DNA of 64,000 nt, taken from the NCBI GenBank assembly GCA_022820925.1, contig JAJEEO010000015.1, positions 1-64,000 of the forward strand. The letters are read 5' to 3'. Shown piece after piece: positions 20,433 to 30,227 of the stretch. The first letter of the stretch is position 1. Each line of letters starts with the position of its first letter. The DNA is from Acidimicrobiia bacterium (lineage in GTDB: Bacteria; Actinomycetota; Acidimicrobiia; Acidimicrobiales; Poriferisodalaceae). The position numbers and the translations under genes were made by a program. Under the pieces are notes generated by a model, which ran no database searches, had not been told where the DNA came from, and was given only the letters and a program-made list of their open reading frames with translations.

Positions 20433-20576
20433 CCAACCATCAAAGCGGCCAGCGGACTGCGATACACCAATTGCCACACCACGGCCGTGTGCTCGCCTAC
20501 CCGGGAATGCCTGCTGACCGGGGACTTCGCTGGGAGCGCCGCTCTAGCATTCGATCGTCGATCAGATTTGCGACGC

Positions 20577-21749
20577 ATGAACGTCAGCGAAGAAATCCCC
20601 ACTGAGCTTCAGGCTGCTTCGGAGTCCGCGCTCGAGTGGATCAACGCAACGCAAGAAGCGCACTTCGAAATCACCGGGGTCATCGACGCCGAAAACACCG
20701 TGGCACGAGCGCGAGCAGGGTCCTTCGAATTGGGCTTGGTGCTGTGCGACGGCGACGTCTGTGCCCGTGAGCAGGTGGTGGTCGAACGATCAGCCGAGGG
20801 CTTTCGAGTGTCGGCCGCCGACGTTGACGATCCGCTGATCCCGCCGCTGCTCGACCCACCGATCGGGGTACGCAGCGGGTGGCTCAACGCCCAACTCGAC
20901 AAGCACAAGTTTGTCGTGTTGGTGTTCTACCGCGGCTTGTGGTGACCTCCATGCCGCCGCGAGTTGCGCGGCTTCGGCAAATCGGGAGTGATCGAGGAGA
21001 TCCGGGCGGCTGGAGGCGAGATCTTTGCCGTCACCAGTGAGCCCCAGAGTCTTGCGAGCGAAGCGCAGGAAACATGGGAACTGGAATACCAGGCGGTGGG
21101 CGACCCGCACCACGAGATCCTCGACGACTGCCGTGAGAATGACCGGTTCGACCTCTATATCGGCGACACCGGCGTGCTCGAGCGACACTGGTCGTCGCAC
21201 CCGAACGGCATCTTCCAGGCCGGAATTCTGGCCCTCAGCGAGGACGGACGGGTGCTGTACCGGTGGCGCTGTCGCCCCACTCATCAGAATCGCGGTGGCG
21301 CCTCCGGTCGAGTCACCGCGTCGCATCTGTGGTCTCGAGTCCAAGACGGATTAGCCAGCGGCACCGACGCCGCATGGGATACCGATCCCCCGCTCGACGC
21401 CCCAGAGGCCTTCTGGCCGTACTTCGTGGCTCAGCTGTTCGCCCATGGATGGTTCGTCAAGCCGAAGCGATTCCCGCTCGGCCGACCCGACGACAAGCCG
21501 TCCGCTCGCATCTCCGCGATGAAGCCACGACTCATCGGCTTCGCGGCGGCCTGGGCCGTCTGCTTCGTGCTCCTGCCAGCCCGCCGAGTCCTGCTCGCGC
21601 TGATCGGCTACGCCGTAGCCATCACACCGGCTGTCCGCAGGGTGAACCGCGAGTTCCAGCACGTTCCCGCTGGCCGCATGCCCGAGCCCGGCGGGCGAAG
21701 CCTCGGCACCGAGCCCCTGACGCCTCACCCTCAACAGGCGAACCGCTGA
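20577..21749 (+). CDS. Candidate selenoprotein: redoxin/AhpC-TSA-like protein with in-frame TGA (Sec) in UPPC motif
   Basis: ...KHKFVVLVFYRGLW-TGA-PPCRRELRGFGKSG...; TGA at 20943-20945; both halves in the same frame; hairpin 20953-20972 follows. Confidence 0.7.
20953..20972 (+). promoter_or_regulatory. Candidate bacterial SECIS hairpin
   Basis: GCCGCCGC-GAGTT-GCGCGGC: 7 bp stem with one bulged C, 5-nt loop beginning with G, loop starts 15 nt after TGA. Confidence 0.45.
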
Positions 21750-21768
21750 GACGAGAGGGCGGGCTGGG

Positions 21769-22932
21769 TTACTCGAAGGTGCGCCTGGCTGTTTCCCAAG
21801 CGTTGATCTTGTCCCAGTCGTACTCCACGCCGAGCCCTGGGCCGATGGGCACCGCGACGCAGCCGTCGGCGCCCACATCGTCGAGGCCGTCGCCATAGCC
21901 GTCGGCGTAGATCGGCGGCTGCAGGCAGTTCTGCGATGTGTCGGGATTGACCAGGCCGAGCTCGTAGAACAGCGTGTTGGGAATGGCCGACATGCAGTGT
22001 CGGTGCATCGGGCCGGCCGTGTGGAGCTGAACCTCCATGCCGATCGCGTCGCAGAAGTGGGCCAGCTTCATCGTGCCGGTGATGCCGCCGTCCAGCTCGG
22101 GATCGACGTGCAGGATGTCGGTGCCACGGGCCAGCACGAAGTCGGCCTTCTGCTCGAATCCCCGGATGTGCTCGGCGATGAGCATCGGCGTGCGGACGAA
22201 CTCTCGCAGGCGCTGGTGAGCGGCGGCGCTCGAGGAGGCATCGCGGTAGGGGTCTTCGTACCAGAAGAACCCCAGGTCGTCGCACGCCCGACCGACTTCC
22301 ACGGCATCCATGAATGACCCCAGGGACGATGCGGGGTCGTTCATCAGCTTCATCGAGGGCCCGACACGATCGCGAACCGCGGTCATGATGCCGATCTCGT
22401 TGGCCACGCTGCCGTCGAAGAAGCCGTGAATCTTGTACGCAGGCAAGCCGCGCTGCTGACATTCCTCCGCGAAGTCTGCGTACTTCTCGATGCTGTCGAG
22501 GCCACCGGGCGTCTGCTGGCCCGGAGTCGTGCTCGCATATGTCGGCAGCCGCTCGCGGTACCCGCCCAGCAACTGGCTGATGGAGGCGCCGTACTTCTTG
22601 CCCGCGAGATCCCACAGGGCGGTGTCGAGTGCTGCGATGCCGAGCTTGTCGAAGTGCCGGAATTGGATTTTGAGGAGTTCGAAGATCCGTTCGCGCTGGG
22701 ATGGGTCCCTGCCGATCAGCAGCGGCGCCATGTCGCAGACCTGCGCCATGGCGTGCTCGGTTGCGCCGTAGTGGGGTGCGTAGCTGCCCGTGAGCCCGTC
22801 GTCGGTCTCGATCGACACCACGAACTTCGAGACGCTCGTCTCCGCCCCAGGCGAGTAGGTCCAGATCGTCGGACCGACGTCACGGAGTTGATACGTGTAT
22901 GCCTGAACGACGATGCGGCTGATCTTGCTCAT
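21769..22932 (-). CDS. Mandelate racemase/muconate lactonizing enzyme (enolase superfamily)
   Basis: ALDTALWDLAGKKYGASISQLLGGYRERLPTYAS, KIHGFFDGS, LMNDPASS, IAEHIRGFEQKADFV. Confidence 0.9.
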   Translation of the reverse strand: MSKISRIVVQAYTYQLRDVGPTIWTYSPGAETSVSKFVVSIETDDGLTGSYAPHYGATEHAMAQVCDMAPLLIGRDPSQRERIFELLKIQFRHFDKLGIAALDTALWDLAGKKYGASISQLLGGYRERLPTYASTTPGQQTPGGLDSIEKYADFAEECQQRGLPAYKIHGFFDGSVANEIGIMTAVRDRVGPSMKLMNDPASSLGSFMDAVEVGRACDDLGFFWYEDPYRDASSSAAAHQRLREFVRTPMLIAEHIRGFEQKADFVLARGTDILHVDPELDGGITGTMKLAHFCDAIGMEVQLHTAGPMHRHCMSAIPNTLFYELGLVNPDTSQNCLQPPIYADGYGDGLDDVGADGCVAVPIGPGLGVEYDWDKINAWETARRTFE

Positions 22933-23720
22933 GGTTCACCTCGGTGAGATTCCTGTTGCAGCAGGCGGCGAGCCGCTTCGACGACTACGCCGACTGCTCG
23001 CTCCTCGGTCGCAGCGATGCGGGCCTCGTCGACGACGGCCTCGGACTCGGTGCGCTGGGCGATCACCCCGGCCACGCACCCAGCCCGCCAGCCATTGGCC
23101 GCGCACATCGTGAACAGCGTGGCCGACTCCATCTCGTAGTTGAGCACCCCGATCCGGCGCCACTCGGCCAGGCTGCCCCGCAGCCACCCGACGACATCGC
23201 CGGCCACCGTGTCGTAGCGCTCCTGGCCGGGATAGAAGGTGTCGCTCGATGCCGTGATCCCCACCTGGTGAGAAGCGTCGAGGGCGACTGCAGCATCGAC
23301 CAGGGCTCGGGTGCACTCGAATGAGGAGGCCGCCGGGTACTCCAGCGGGGCGAAGTGCCGGCTCGCACCGTCGAGGCGGACCGCCGCTTGGGTGATGACC
23401 AGGTCACCGATCCGCAGATCGGCCTGGATCGACCCGGTGGTGCCGACCCGCAGGAACGTCCGCACGCCGAGCTGGGCCAACTCCTCGACCGCGACCGAGG
23501 TGGACGGCCCGCCGACGCCGGTCGAGCAGACCACCACTGGCTGGCCGTCGATCGACGCTCGACAGGTCGTGAACTCCCGCACGGAGGCCAAGTGCGCCGG
23601 CTCGTCCATCGTCTCGGCGATCCGCGCCACCCGGGCAGGGTCGCCAGGCACGATCGCCAGCGTGGCCCCACCCAGATCGGCGGCGGTCACGCCCAGGTGC
23701 ATCACCCGCTCGTCATTCAT
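22929..23720 (-). CDS. Uridine/purine nucleoside phosphorylase family
   Basis: AIVPGDPARVARIAETMDEP, CSTGVGGPSTSVAVEELAQLGVRTFLRVGTTG, NYEMESATLFTM. Confidence 0.92.
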   Translation of the reverse strand: MNDERVMHLGVTAADLGGATLAIVPGDPARVARIAETMDEPAHLASVREFTTCRASIDGQPVVVCSTGVGGPSTSVAVEELAQLGVRTFLRVGTTGSIQADLRIGDLVITQAAVRLDGASRHFAPLEYPAASSFECTRALVDAAVALDASHQVGITASSDTFYPGQERYDTVAGDVVGWLRGSLAEWRRIGVLNYEMESATLFTMCAANGWRAGCVAGVIAQRTESEAVVDEARIAATEERAVGVVVEAARRLLQQESHRGEP

Positions 23721-23845
23721 CGCCCGACCCTATGTCTCAGCCGCACACGACACCGGCGCTGCTCGATCTTGCGCACTCGATCCGTGCCACGCTTGCGGAG
23801 TAGGCATAGGTTCATCGCACGAGCAGCACAGGAGCGTTCCGTTCA

Positions 23846-24481
23846 ATGTCACTGACCCAGTACCGGATTGACCGCGACGGCGCAGACCGTCTCCTCTTCC
23901 TCATGCACGGCTACACGGCCGAGCAGCACCACCTCGCGTCCTATGTGCCGCTGGTCGACCCCGGCGAACGCTTCACCGCGATCGCGCCACGGGGACCGAT
24001 CGACATGCCCGACGGCGACGGCGCAGGCTGGTGGTCGATCGACCTTGAGACGTTCGAACAAGACATCTCGCAGTTCATGCCTTCGCTCGAGATGCTCGAG
24101 TCGTTCATCGCTGACGAGGCCGGCAAGGCCGGCGTGCCGCTCGAGCGCTGCATCGTGGGCGGGTTCAGCCAGGGCGGCTACCTGTCGCTGGCGCTTGCCG
24201 GCAGGGCTGGTGCACCCCGCTACGCCGGCGTGTGGGCCATCTGCTGCGGCCTGCCGAGCGCACCCGGGCTCGACCTCGACCTGTCCGGCGGCGACGGCCG
24301 ACCGGCGCTGTTCCAGTGGGGCACCCGCGACATCTTCATCGGCCAGGAGCAGCCCAAAGAGGTGATCGCAGCCCTGGGCGACGGCGGGTGGAACCTGCGG
24401 CACCACGCCTACGACATGGCTCACAGCCAGACCATCGAAATGATGATCGACGCCCGCGAATGGCTCGCTGGCGTCCTCTGA
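23846..24481 (+). CDS. Carboxylesterase/phospholipase (alpha/beta hydrolase)
   Basis: LFLMHGYTAEQHHLASYVPLV, GGFSQGGYLSLALAGRAGA. Confidence 0.9.
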   Translation: MSLTQYRIDRDGADRLLFLMHGYTAEQHHLASYVPLVDPGERFTAIAPRGPIDMPDGDGAGWWSIDLETFEQDISQFMPSLEMLESFIADEAGKAGVPLERCIVGGFSQGGYLSLALAGRAGAPRYAGVWAICCGLPSAPGLDLDLSGGDGRPALFQWGTRDIFIGQEQPKEVIAALGDGGWNLRHHAYDMAHSQTIEMMIDAREWLAGVL

Positions 24482-24567
24482 GCCCGCCAGCGCAACACTT
24501 AAGGCAAATGGCGTTTAGCTAAACGTTCGGCGCAAGCGTTGAGGTAGGCGCTCGGGCCTGAGGTCCG

Positions 24568-25251
24568 CTAGTCGATACGGACGGTGAATTCGAGGCCTCC
24601 CGTGAAGGGCAGGGTCATCGTGCGGAGCTTGTTGGCGGGATCGTTGAGGAACTCGAAGTAGGGCTCGTAGCCCTGAGCGGACGCGATCGTGTTGTCCGTG
24701 ACGACGACGGCGCCGGGACGCAGGGCTGGGGCGACCAGCTCCAGCGCGTCGAGGGCGACATGCCAGATGTCGACGAGCAAGAAATCGACTGGTCCCCCGC
24801 AGTCGACCAGCGTTTCACGCAGATCGCCCTCCCGAAGCTCGATCCACGGGGCGAGACCCGCCTGGGCAAAGTTGGCCCGGGCGATGGCAGCCTTGGCCGG
24901 TTCGTACTCGGTGGCGATCACCACGCCATCGTCATGGCCGTTGTCGCGCACGGCGGCAGCCAGGTACAGGGTGGACACACCGTGTGACGTGCCCGCTTCG
25001 ACAACACGGCGAGCGCCGAGCGCACGGCAGACCTGGTAGCAGAACGTCGCCTTGTCACGATCGAGCGCGACGAGCTTGTCGCTATAGAAACGGCGCATAT
25101 TGTCGTCGAAGCCACGCTGGCTTCGGTCCCGGCCACTCAAACGCCTTTGCTCCGCAGTGAACGCCGACGTCTCAGCAACTTGCTCGTCGCTCTGAGCGTG
25201 CAGCCGATCGAGCATCTCCTCAAGCACAGGATCATGCAGCGGTGATGTCAT
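24568..25251 (-). CDS. Class I SAM-dependent O-methyltransferase
   Basis: RRVVEAGTSHGVSTLYLAAAVRDN, VDFLLVDIWHVALDALELVAPALRPGAVVVTDN. Confidence 0.85.
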   Translation of the reverse strand: MTSPLHDPVLEEMLDRLHAQSDEQVAETSAFTAEQRRLSGRDRSQRGFDDNMRRFYSDKLVALDRDKATFCYQVCRALGARRVVEAGTSHGVSTLYLAAAVRDNGHDDGVVIATEYEPAKAAIARANFAQAGLAPWIELREGDLRETLVDCGGPVDFLLVDIWHVALDALELVAPALRPGAVVVTDNTIASAQGYEPYFEFLNDPANKLRTMTLPFTGGLEFTVRID

Positions 25252-25311
25252 GCGGTTCCTCTTACAGCAGCCGGAGCACGGCGGCCGGGTTCATCGGCTT
25301 CCGGCCGGTGG

Positions 25312-25629
25312 TCACAGATCTAGGACGGCTCGCAGTCCGTCGTCGATGGCATCGATCAGGGCTTGGGGCAGCCGGCCCGCACGCTCCTCCAGCCATGTGC
25401 GTTCGACCAGCTCCAGTCCGAGCGGCACGGCAACGGAGTCGGAGGGCAGACCGGTTACCGCGGCGTCGAGCAGGACGTTGCCGGCGAGACCTGCCCGATC
25501 GAGATTCGTGGTCAGCGGCACGGCATGGGTTTGCCAGACGTCGACGTCCAGAACATCCTCAGACGACACGACCACGCACGGCCGACGCTTGTCGAGATCC
25601 ATCCAGTACACCCCGCCACGCACTACCAC
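25312..25629 (-). CDS. PemK/MazF-type endoribonuclease toxin
   Basis: VRGGVYWMDLDKRRPCVVVSSEDVLDVDVWQTHAVPLTTNLDRAGLAGNVLL; GTG start overlapping antitoxin stop. Confidence 0.85.
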   Translation of the reverse strand: MVVRGGVYWMDLDKRRPCVVVSSEDVLDVDVWQTHAVPLTTNLDRAGLAGNVLLDAAVTGLPSDSVAVPLGLELVERTWLEERAGRLPQALIDAIDDGLRAVLDL

Positions 25630-25853
25630 GGCGCAGATCGCTCCATCCGCTCGGCAATTGCCAAGGCGTCCGCAGGCGTCAATCCCTCCGAAGCGGCCAG
25701 CGCCGCATCCGCAACCAGTTGATCGGCGAACGACATCGTCGACTTGGCCGCGTGGCGCCGGAGCTGGTCGGTCACCCACCTCGAGAACGGCACGTGCAAG
25801 CTCTCAATAATCGGCACAACGTCATCAGGCACGCTGATGGTCTTGTTGGGCAT
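25623..25853 (-). CDS. MazE-type/ribbon-helix-helix-like antitoxin
   Basis: MPNKTISVPDDVVPIIESLHVPFSRWVTDQLRRHA; immediately upstream of and overlapping MazF-like toxin. Confidence 0.75.
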   Translation of the reverse strand: MPNKTISVPDDVVPIIESLHVPFSRWVTDQLRRHAAKSTMSFADQLVADAALAASEGLTPADALAIAERMERSAPW

Positions 25854-25872
25854 GTACGTATTATACGTACAT
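25852..25872. promoter_or_regulatory. Perfect palindromic operator overlapping the antitoxin start codon and -10 box
   Basis: ATGTACGTAT-T-ATACGTACAT (10-bp arms); minus strand contains TATAAT ending 6 nt before the ATG. Confidence 0.8.
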
Positions 25873-25914
25873 ATTCAGGTCAAGGCTCGGCTGCACGGTG
25901 CCGGCTGGTTTGGC

Positions 25915-27093
25915 TCAGCGGAGCGGGACGGATGCGGGGTTGTAGTTGAGCAGTTCGGGGCGGAAGGTGCCCTGGGTGGGCAGGTCAGGGTCCTGCAGAG
26001 CGCGGCCCTCCTCCACCGACCACAAGGCGACGTTGTTGCCCCGCTCGCAGCGCACGTTCTGGTAGATCTCCAACGCCTCTTCGACGGTGCTCGACGCCTC
26101 CAGCGAGCGGGCCAGCACCACCGCGTCCTCGACGGCCATGGACGCCCCCTGGCCCAGGAACGGTGTCATGGGATGCGCAGCGTCACCCAGGATCGCGACC
26201 CGCCCCGACGTCCACACGTCGAGCGGTTCGCGGTCGTACAGGCCCCACTTGAACAGCGCATCGTCGGGCACAGCACGGATCAGGTCCAGCAGGTGGGGCG
26301 CGAAGTCGGCGTAGGCATCGAGGAATTGCTGGGCCGTCGCTGGGATCGACCAGCCCTCCTCCTCCCACGTGTCGGTGTGCCCGCAGCCGATGAGGTTCAT
26401 CAGCTCACCGCCCCGCAGCGAGTAATAGAGCAGGTAGCGGCCGGGCCCACGGTGCATGGCGAGCTCCCGCTCACGCGTGATTGCGGGGGCAGCCTCACCA
26501 GGCAGCACCGCGCGGAATGCCACCTGACCGTTGAATCGCGCCGGCGGCCCTCCGAATACGAACGAGCGCACCGCCGAACCGTTGCCGTCGGCGCCGATCA
26601 CGAGCGGAGCGGTGTCGGTCGCGCCGTTGGCGAAGCGGACCGTGACGCCGTCAGCATCCTGGTCGAGCGCAACGAACTCGTGCGCTGCGTGCACTGCGGC
26701 CGGGTCGTTGTCGCGCACTGCTGCGAGCAGCACGCTGTGCAAGTCGCCTCGGTGGACAGCCAACAACGGCAGCCCGAAATTCTCTTCGAGCCACGCGTTG
26801 GGCAGGCCCGCGATGACCTCGCCGGTGGCGTAGTCGCAGGCGTGCACCGCTGCAGGGCAGCTCGACACCGCCGCGACCGCATCGTTCACACCTAGGTCGA
26901 TCAGACCATTGCGCCCGTTGGGCTGCATGACGATGCCTGCGCCGATCTCGCGCAGCTCGCTCGCCCGCTCATACACCGTCACCGCAATATCCCGGCGCTG
27001 CAACGCCAGCGCGAGCGACAGCCCGCCGATCCCACCGCCGACGACAACAATCCGATCAACAGTCACGGCGTCCATTCTGGCGACAAGACCCAA
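25915..27093 (-). CDS. FAD-dependent aromatic monooxygenase (salicylate/6-hydroxynicotinate hydroxylase-like)
   Basis: IVVVGGGIGGLSLALALQRRDIAVTVYERASELREIGAGI, GRVAILGDAAHPMTPFLGQGASMAVEDA. Confidence 0.9.
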   Translation of the reverse strand: MGLVARMDAVTVDRIVVVGGGIGGLSLALALQRRDIAVTVYERASELREIGAGIVMQPNGRNGLIDLGVNDAVAAVSSCPAAVHACDYATGEVIAGLPNAWLEENFGLPLLAVHRGDLHSVLLAAVRDNDPAAVHAAHEFVALDQDADGVTVRFANGATDTAPLVIGADGNGSAVRSFVFGGPPARFNGQVAFRAVLPGEAAPAITRERELAMHRGPGRYLLYYSLRGGELMNLIGCGHTDTWEEEGWSIPATAQQFLDAYADFAPHLLDLIRAVPDDALFKWGLYDREPLDVWTSGRVAILGDAAHPMTPFLGQGASMAVEDAVVLARSLEASSTVEEALEIYQNVRCERGNNVALWSVEEGRALQDPDLPTQGTFRPELLNYNPASVPLR

Positions 27094-27204
27094 CCGCCGG
27101 AATGACGCTCGATGCGTCTCGAAGGACTGCCGGACGGTGCCCTGTTAGTTTCCGGAGAGCGGAGTGCATCCCGCCATGCGTTACCGGGGGGAAGGGGGGA
27201 CGCC

Positions 27205-28338
27205 ATGTCGGATTCGTCCGAGTTGGATCCGCGGGGAACCAGGGCGGCGCTCGACGAGGCCAGCCATGCGCCCGGCGCGATCTATGCCAGCCCGGAGATC
27301 TTCCGCCGCGAGGTGGACGAGTACTTCAAGCGCGAGTGGCTGTATGTGGGACGGGTCGAGGAGCTGGCCGAACCGGGTGACTTCATGGCGCTGCGCCTGG
27401 TCGGCGAGCCGGTGCTGCTCTCACGAGATCGCGACGGTGAGCTGCACGCCAACTACAACATGTGCGTCCACCGGGGCGTCGAGGTTGCGTACGGATCGGG
27501 CAATCTCAAGGCCTTCAGCTGCCCGTACCACGGCTGGGTTTACGGTCTCGACGGCCAGCTGAAGGGCGCCGCCTACATGGCCGACACGAAGGACTTCGAC
27601 GTCGCCGACTGCGCCCTGACCCCGCTACGACTCGGTGTGTGGCGGGGCAACATGTTCATCAACTTCGACCCCGACGCCAAGCCGCTGGCCGATGCGATGG
27701 CGGTGCTCGACGAGGAGTTCGCATTCCTCGGGTGGGAAAAGTGCCGCCTGGGCAACAAGATCGACATCGACCTGGCGTGCAACTGGAAGTTCGTGCACGA
27801 GAACCTGATGGACTTCTACCACGTCGGTGTGCTGCACGCGGGAAGCTTCGGCGCCAACTTCAGCTTCGAGCCCGACCACGTCAACATCAAGCCCGACGGC
27901 GGTCTCTCGATCTTCTACAACGCCGGCCCGCCAACCCCCGGGGCCGAGCCGCTGCTCGGCAAGATGCCATGGCTGGAGGACCGGCCGCACAGCTTTGCCT
28001 GCACTGCGTTCAGGGCGCCCAACCTGACGTTCTTCGGCCGCATCGACTGCATCCGTCCGATGATCGCGTGGCCGATCGACGAGGGCCACACCCGGGTGGT
28101 CATCTACCACCTGTTCCCCGAGGAGTTCTTCGACCGGCCCGACTTCGACGAGACGCTGAAAATCTACCACGACTACCAGATCCTGGTGCTCGAAGAGGAT
28201 CGACTGATGATCGAGTCGATGCAGCAGGCGATGAGCTCGCCCGCCTACCGGCCCGGGCGCATGAGCACCCTGGAGAAGGGCATTCACAACTACCTCAACG
28301 GCTACCTGGACCGCATTGTCGACGGGGCGACCCCATGA
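27205..28338 (+). CDS. Rieske-type aromatic ring-hydroxylating oxygenase alpha subunit
   Basis: Rieske CVHRGVEVAYGSGNLKAFSCPYHGW; Fe site region NLMDFYHVGVLH. Confidence 0.92.
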   Translation: MSDSSELDPRGTRAALDEASHAPGAIYASPEIFRREVDEYFKREWLYVGRVEELAEPGDFMALRLVGEPVLLSRDRDGELHANYNMCVHRGVEVAYGSGNLKAFSCPYHGWVYGLDGQLKGAAYMADTKDFDVADCALTPLRLGVWRGNMFINFDPDAKPLADAMAVLDEEFAFLGWEKCRLGNKIDIDLACNWKFVHENLMDFYHVGVLHAGSFGANFSFEPDHVNIKPDGGLSIFYNAGPPTPGAEPLLGKMPWLEDRPHSFACTAFRAPNLTFFGRIDCIRPMIAWPIDEGHTRVVIYHLFPEEFFDRPDFDETLKIYHDYQILVLEEDRLMIESMQQAMSSPAYRPGRMSTLEKGIHNYLNGYLDRIVDGATP

Positions 28339-29360
28339 CCGCGACGGTTGCGGGCGCAGCCGACGTGCTGATGCGCGACTACATGGCGTTGGAGCCGGGC
28401 GAGACCGTCGTGATCACCGCCGACACCGACAGCGACCCCGAGGTGTGGCAGGCGATACACCGAGCATCTCTGCTCGCCGGCGCCAATTCATCGGTGATGC
28501 TGATCCCGCCGCTGCCGTATCAGGGCCGCCTCGCTGATCCGTACCTCACGCCGGCGGTCTCGGCCGCGGCGCTGGCCGCCGATGTGTGGATCGACCTCAC
28601 GTTCCCCTACCTCGCCGGCTCGGAACTGCACGATCAGGCGATGGAGGGCGGGCACATCCGCTACCTGCTGGGTGCCGACCTCAACGCCGGGGGCCTGCTG
28701 AGGCTGTTCGGGCGCGTCGATCTCGACCGCTACTTCGCCGTGCACCATGCCTTCGACGCGCTGGTGAACGACGCTGAGGGCAAGCCCGTGCGCATCACCG
28801 ACGGCGGCGGCACCGACGTGAGCTTCACGCTCGGGGAGCGCGGATTCTCCAAGCCGAGGCGAGCCGACAAGCCGGGCACGGTGCTGGTGCCCGGGCAGTG
28901 CACCCTGTTTCCCGAGGTCGAATCGGTGAAGGGGCGCATCGAGATCGGCGCCATCTTCCACGAGTACTACACCTCGCTCGCCGCCCCCATGACGCTCGAG
29001 ATCGACGGCCGCATCCGCTCGGTGACGGGCGGCGGCAACGAGCGAACCGTCGCCGACCGGGCGCTGCGGCGAGCGGGCTCCGACGGCAACTACGGCTACG
29101 TCATCCACTTCACCCACGGCATCCATCCCACGGCCCGGGTCACCGGCAGCTCGTTTATCGAGGACACCCGTACCCAGGGAAACAACGCCATCGGCATGGG
29201 CATGCCGTGGTGGGATCCCGGCGGCGGCGAGAACCACCCCGACGCGGTGCTGTTCATGCACACCATCGACATCGACGGGCAGCGTGTCGTCGAGGACGGC
29301 GCCATCGTGGGTCCTGAGTCGCTGGTGGCCCTGGCGGCCGACCTGCAACCGGTCGTCTGA
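28335..29360 (+). CDS. M29 aminopeptidase-fold / 2,5-dihydroxypyridine dioxygenase (NicX)-like protein
   Basis: ADVLMRDYMALEPGETVVITADTDSD...GNYGYVIHFTHGIHPTARVTGSSFIEDTRTQGNNAIGMGMPWW. Confidence 0.7.
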   Translation: MTATVAGAADVLMRDYMALEPGETVVITADTDSDPEVWQAIHRASLLAGANSSVMLIPPLPYQGRLADPYLTPAVSAAALAADVWIDLTFPYLAGSELHDQAMEGGHIRYLLGADLNAGGLLRLFGRVDLDRYFAVHHAFDALVNDAEGKPVRITDGGGTDVSFTLGERGFSKPRRADKPGTVLVPGQCTLFPEVESVKGRIEIGAIFHEYYTSLAAPMTLEIDGRIRSVTGGGNERTVADRALRRAGSDGNYGYVIHFTHGIHPTARVTGSSFIEDTRTQGNNAIGMGMPWWDPGGGENHPDAVLFMHTIDIDGQRVVEDGAIVGPESLVALAADLQPVV

Positions 29361-29366
29361 GCCGCT

Positions 29367-30227
29367 ATGAAACCCGCACCGTTCTCGTTTGTCGCTCCCG
29401 AGTCGCTCGGCGAGGTGGTTCGGACCTTGGCCGAGCACGGCGACGACGCCCAGATCCTCGCCGGCGGCCAGAGCCTGGTTCCGCTCATGAACCTCCGGCT
29501 GGCTCGACCCGAGGTGGTCGTGTCGATCAACCGCTGTCACGAGCTCGACTACATCCGGCTTGCGGACGACCGCCTCGTCATCGGTGCGCTCGTGCGCCAG
29601 ATCGACGCCGAGACCAGCCCCCTGGTCCAAGCCGAGTGCCCGCTGCTGGCCAAGGCGCTCCCCCACGTCGGGCTGCCCGCCACGCGCAACCGCGGCACCG
29701 TCTGCGGCAGCCTGGCCCACTGCGACCCGCTGGCCGAACTGCCAGCGGTGGCGCTCGCGTTGGAGGCCGAGGTGGTGCTCACGAACGTCGCCGGCGAGCG
29801 TCGGGTGCCGGCTCACGACTTCTTCGTCGCCGAGATGACCACCTGCATCGAGCCGGGCGAGGTTGTCTCAGCGGTCACGTTCGCCCGACAGGACCCAGGC
29901 GAGCGAAGCGCCGTAGGGGAAGTCTCGAACGGGGGCCACGTGTTCCCGGTGGGCGGGGTGGCGCTGCGGTGGGCAAGCTCGGACGGCATCTGCACGATGG
30001 CACGGATCGCGGCGTTCGGCGTCGGGTCGGTGGCCCAGCGTCTGGGCGACGCCGAGCGTGCGCTGGTCGGCTCCGACGTCGGCCCAGCGGCAATCGCAGC
30101 CGCCGTCGCGGCAGCTCGTAGTGAGGTCGACCCGACCGGTGACATCCACGCCGACGCCGACTACCGGCGACACCTCGTCGGCGTTCTCCTCGAACGCGGC
30201 CTGCTGGAGGGGAGCGTCCATGACTGA
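29367..30227 (+). CDS. Molybdopterin dehydrogenase FAD-binding subunit (CoxM-like)
   Basis: ILAGGQSLVPLMNLRLARPEVVVSINR, TRNRGTVCGSLAHCDPLAELPA. Confidence 0.92.
   Translation: MKPAPFSFVAPESLGEVVRTLAEHGDDAQILAGGQSLVPLMNLRLARPEVVVSINRCHELDYIRLADDRLVIGALVRQIDAETSPLVQAECPLLAKALPHVGLPATRNRGTVCGSLAHCDPLAELPAVALALEAEVVLTNVAGERRVPAHDFFVAEMTTCIEPGEVVSAVTFARQDPGERSAVGEVSNGGHVFPVGGVALRWASSDGICTMARIAAFGVGSVAQRLGDAERALVGSDVGPAAIAAAVAAARSEVDPTGDIHADADYRRHLVGVLLERGLLEGSVHD

Noticed and set aside
19062-20477. 471-aa minus-strand ORF across the MDMPI and HicA-like genes
   Set aside because: Spans several real + strand genes and an intergenic promoter; no domain-like segments.
20943-20945. Simple nonsense mutation explanation for the TGA in the redoxin-like gene
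   Set aside because: Not excluded, but less likely: the stop sits exactly on the catalytic Cys codon, is TGA rather than TAA/TAG, and the downstream frame is intact.
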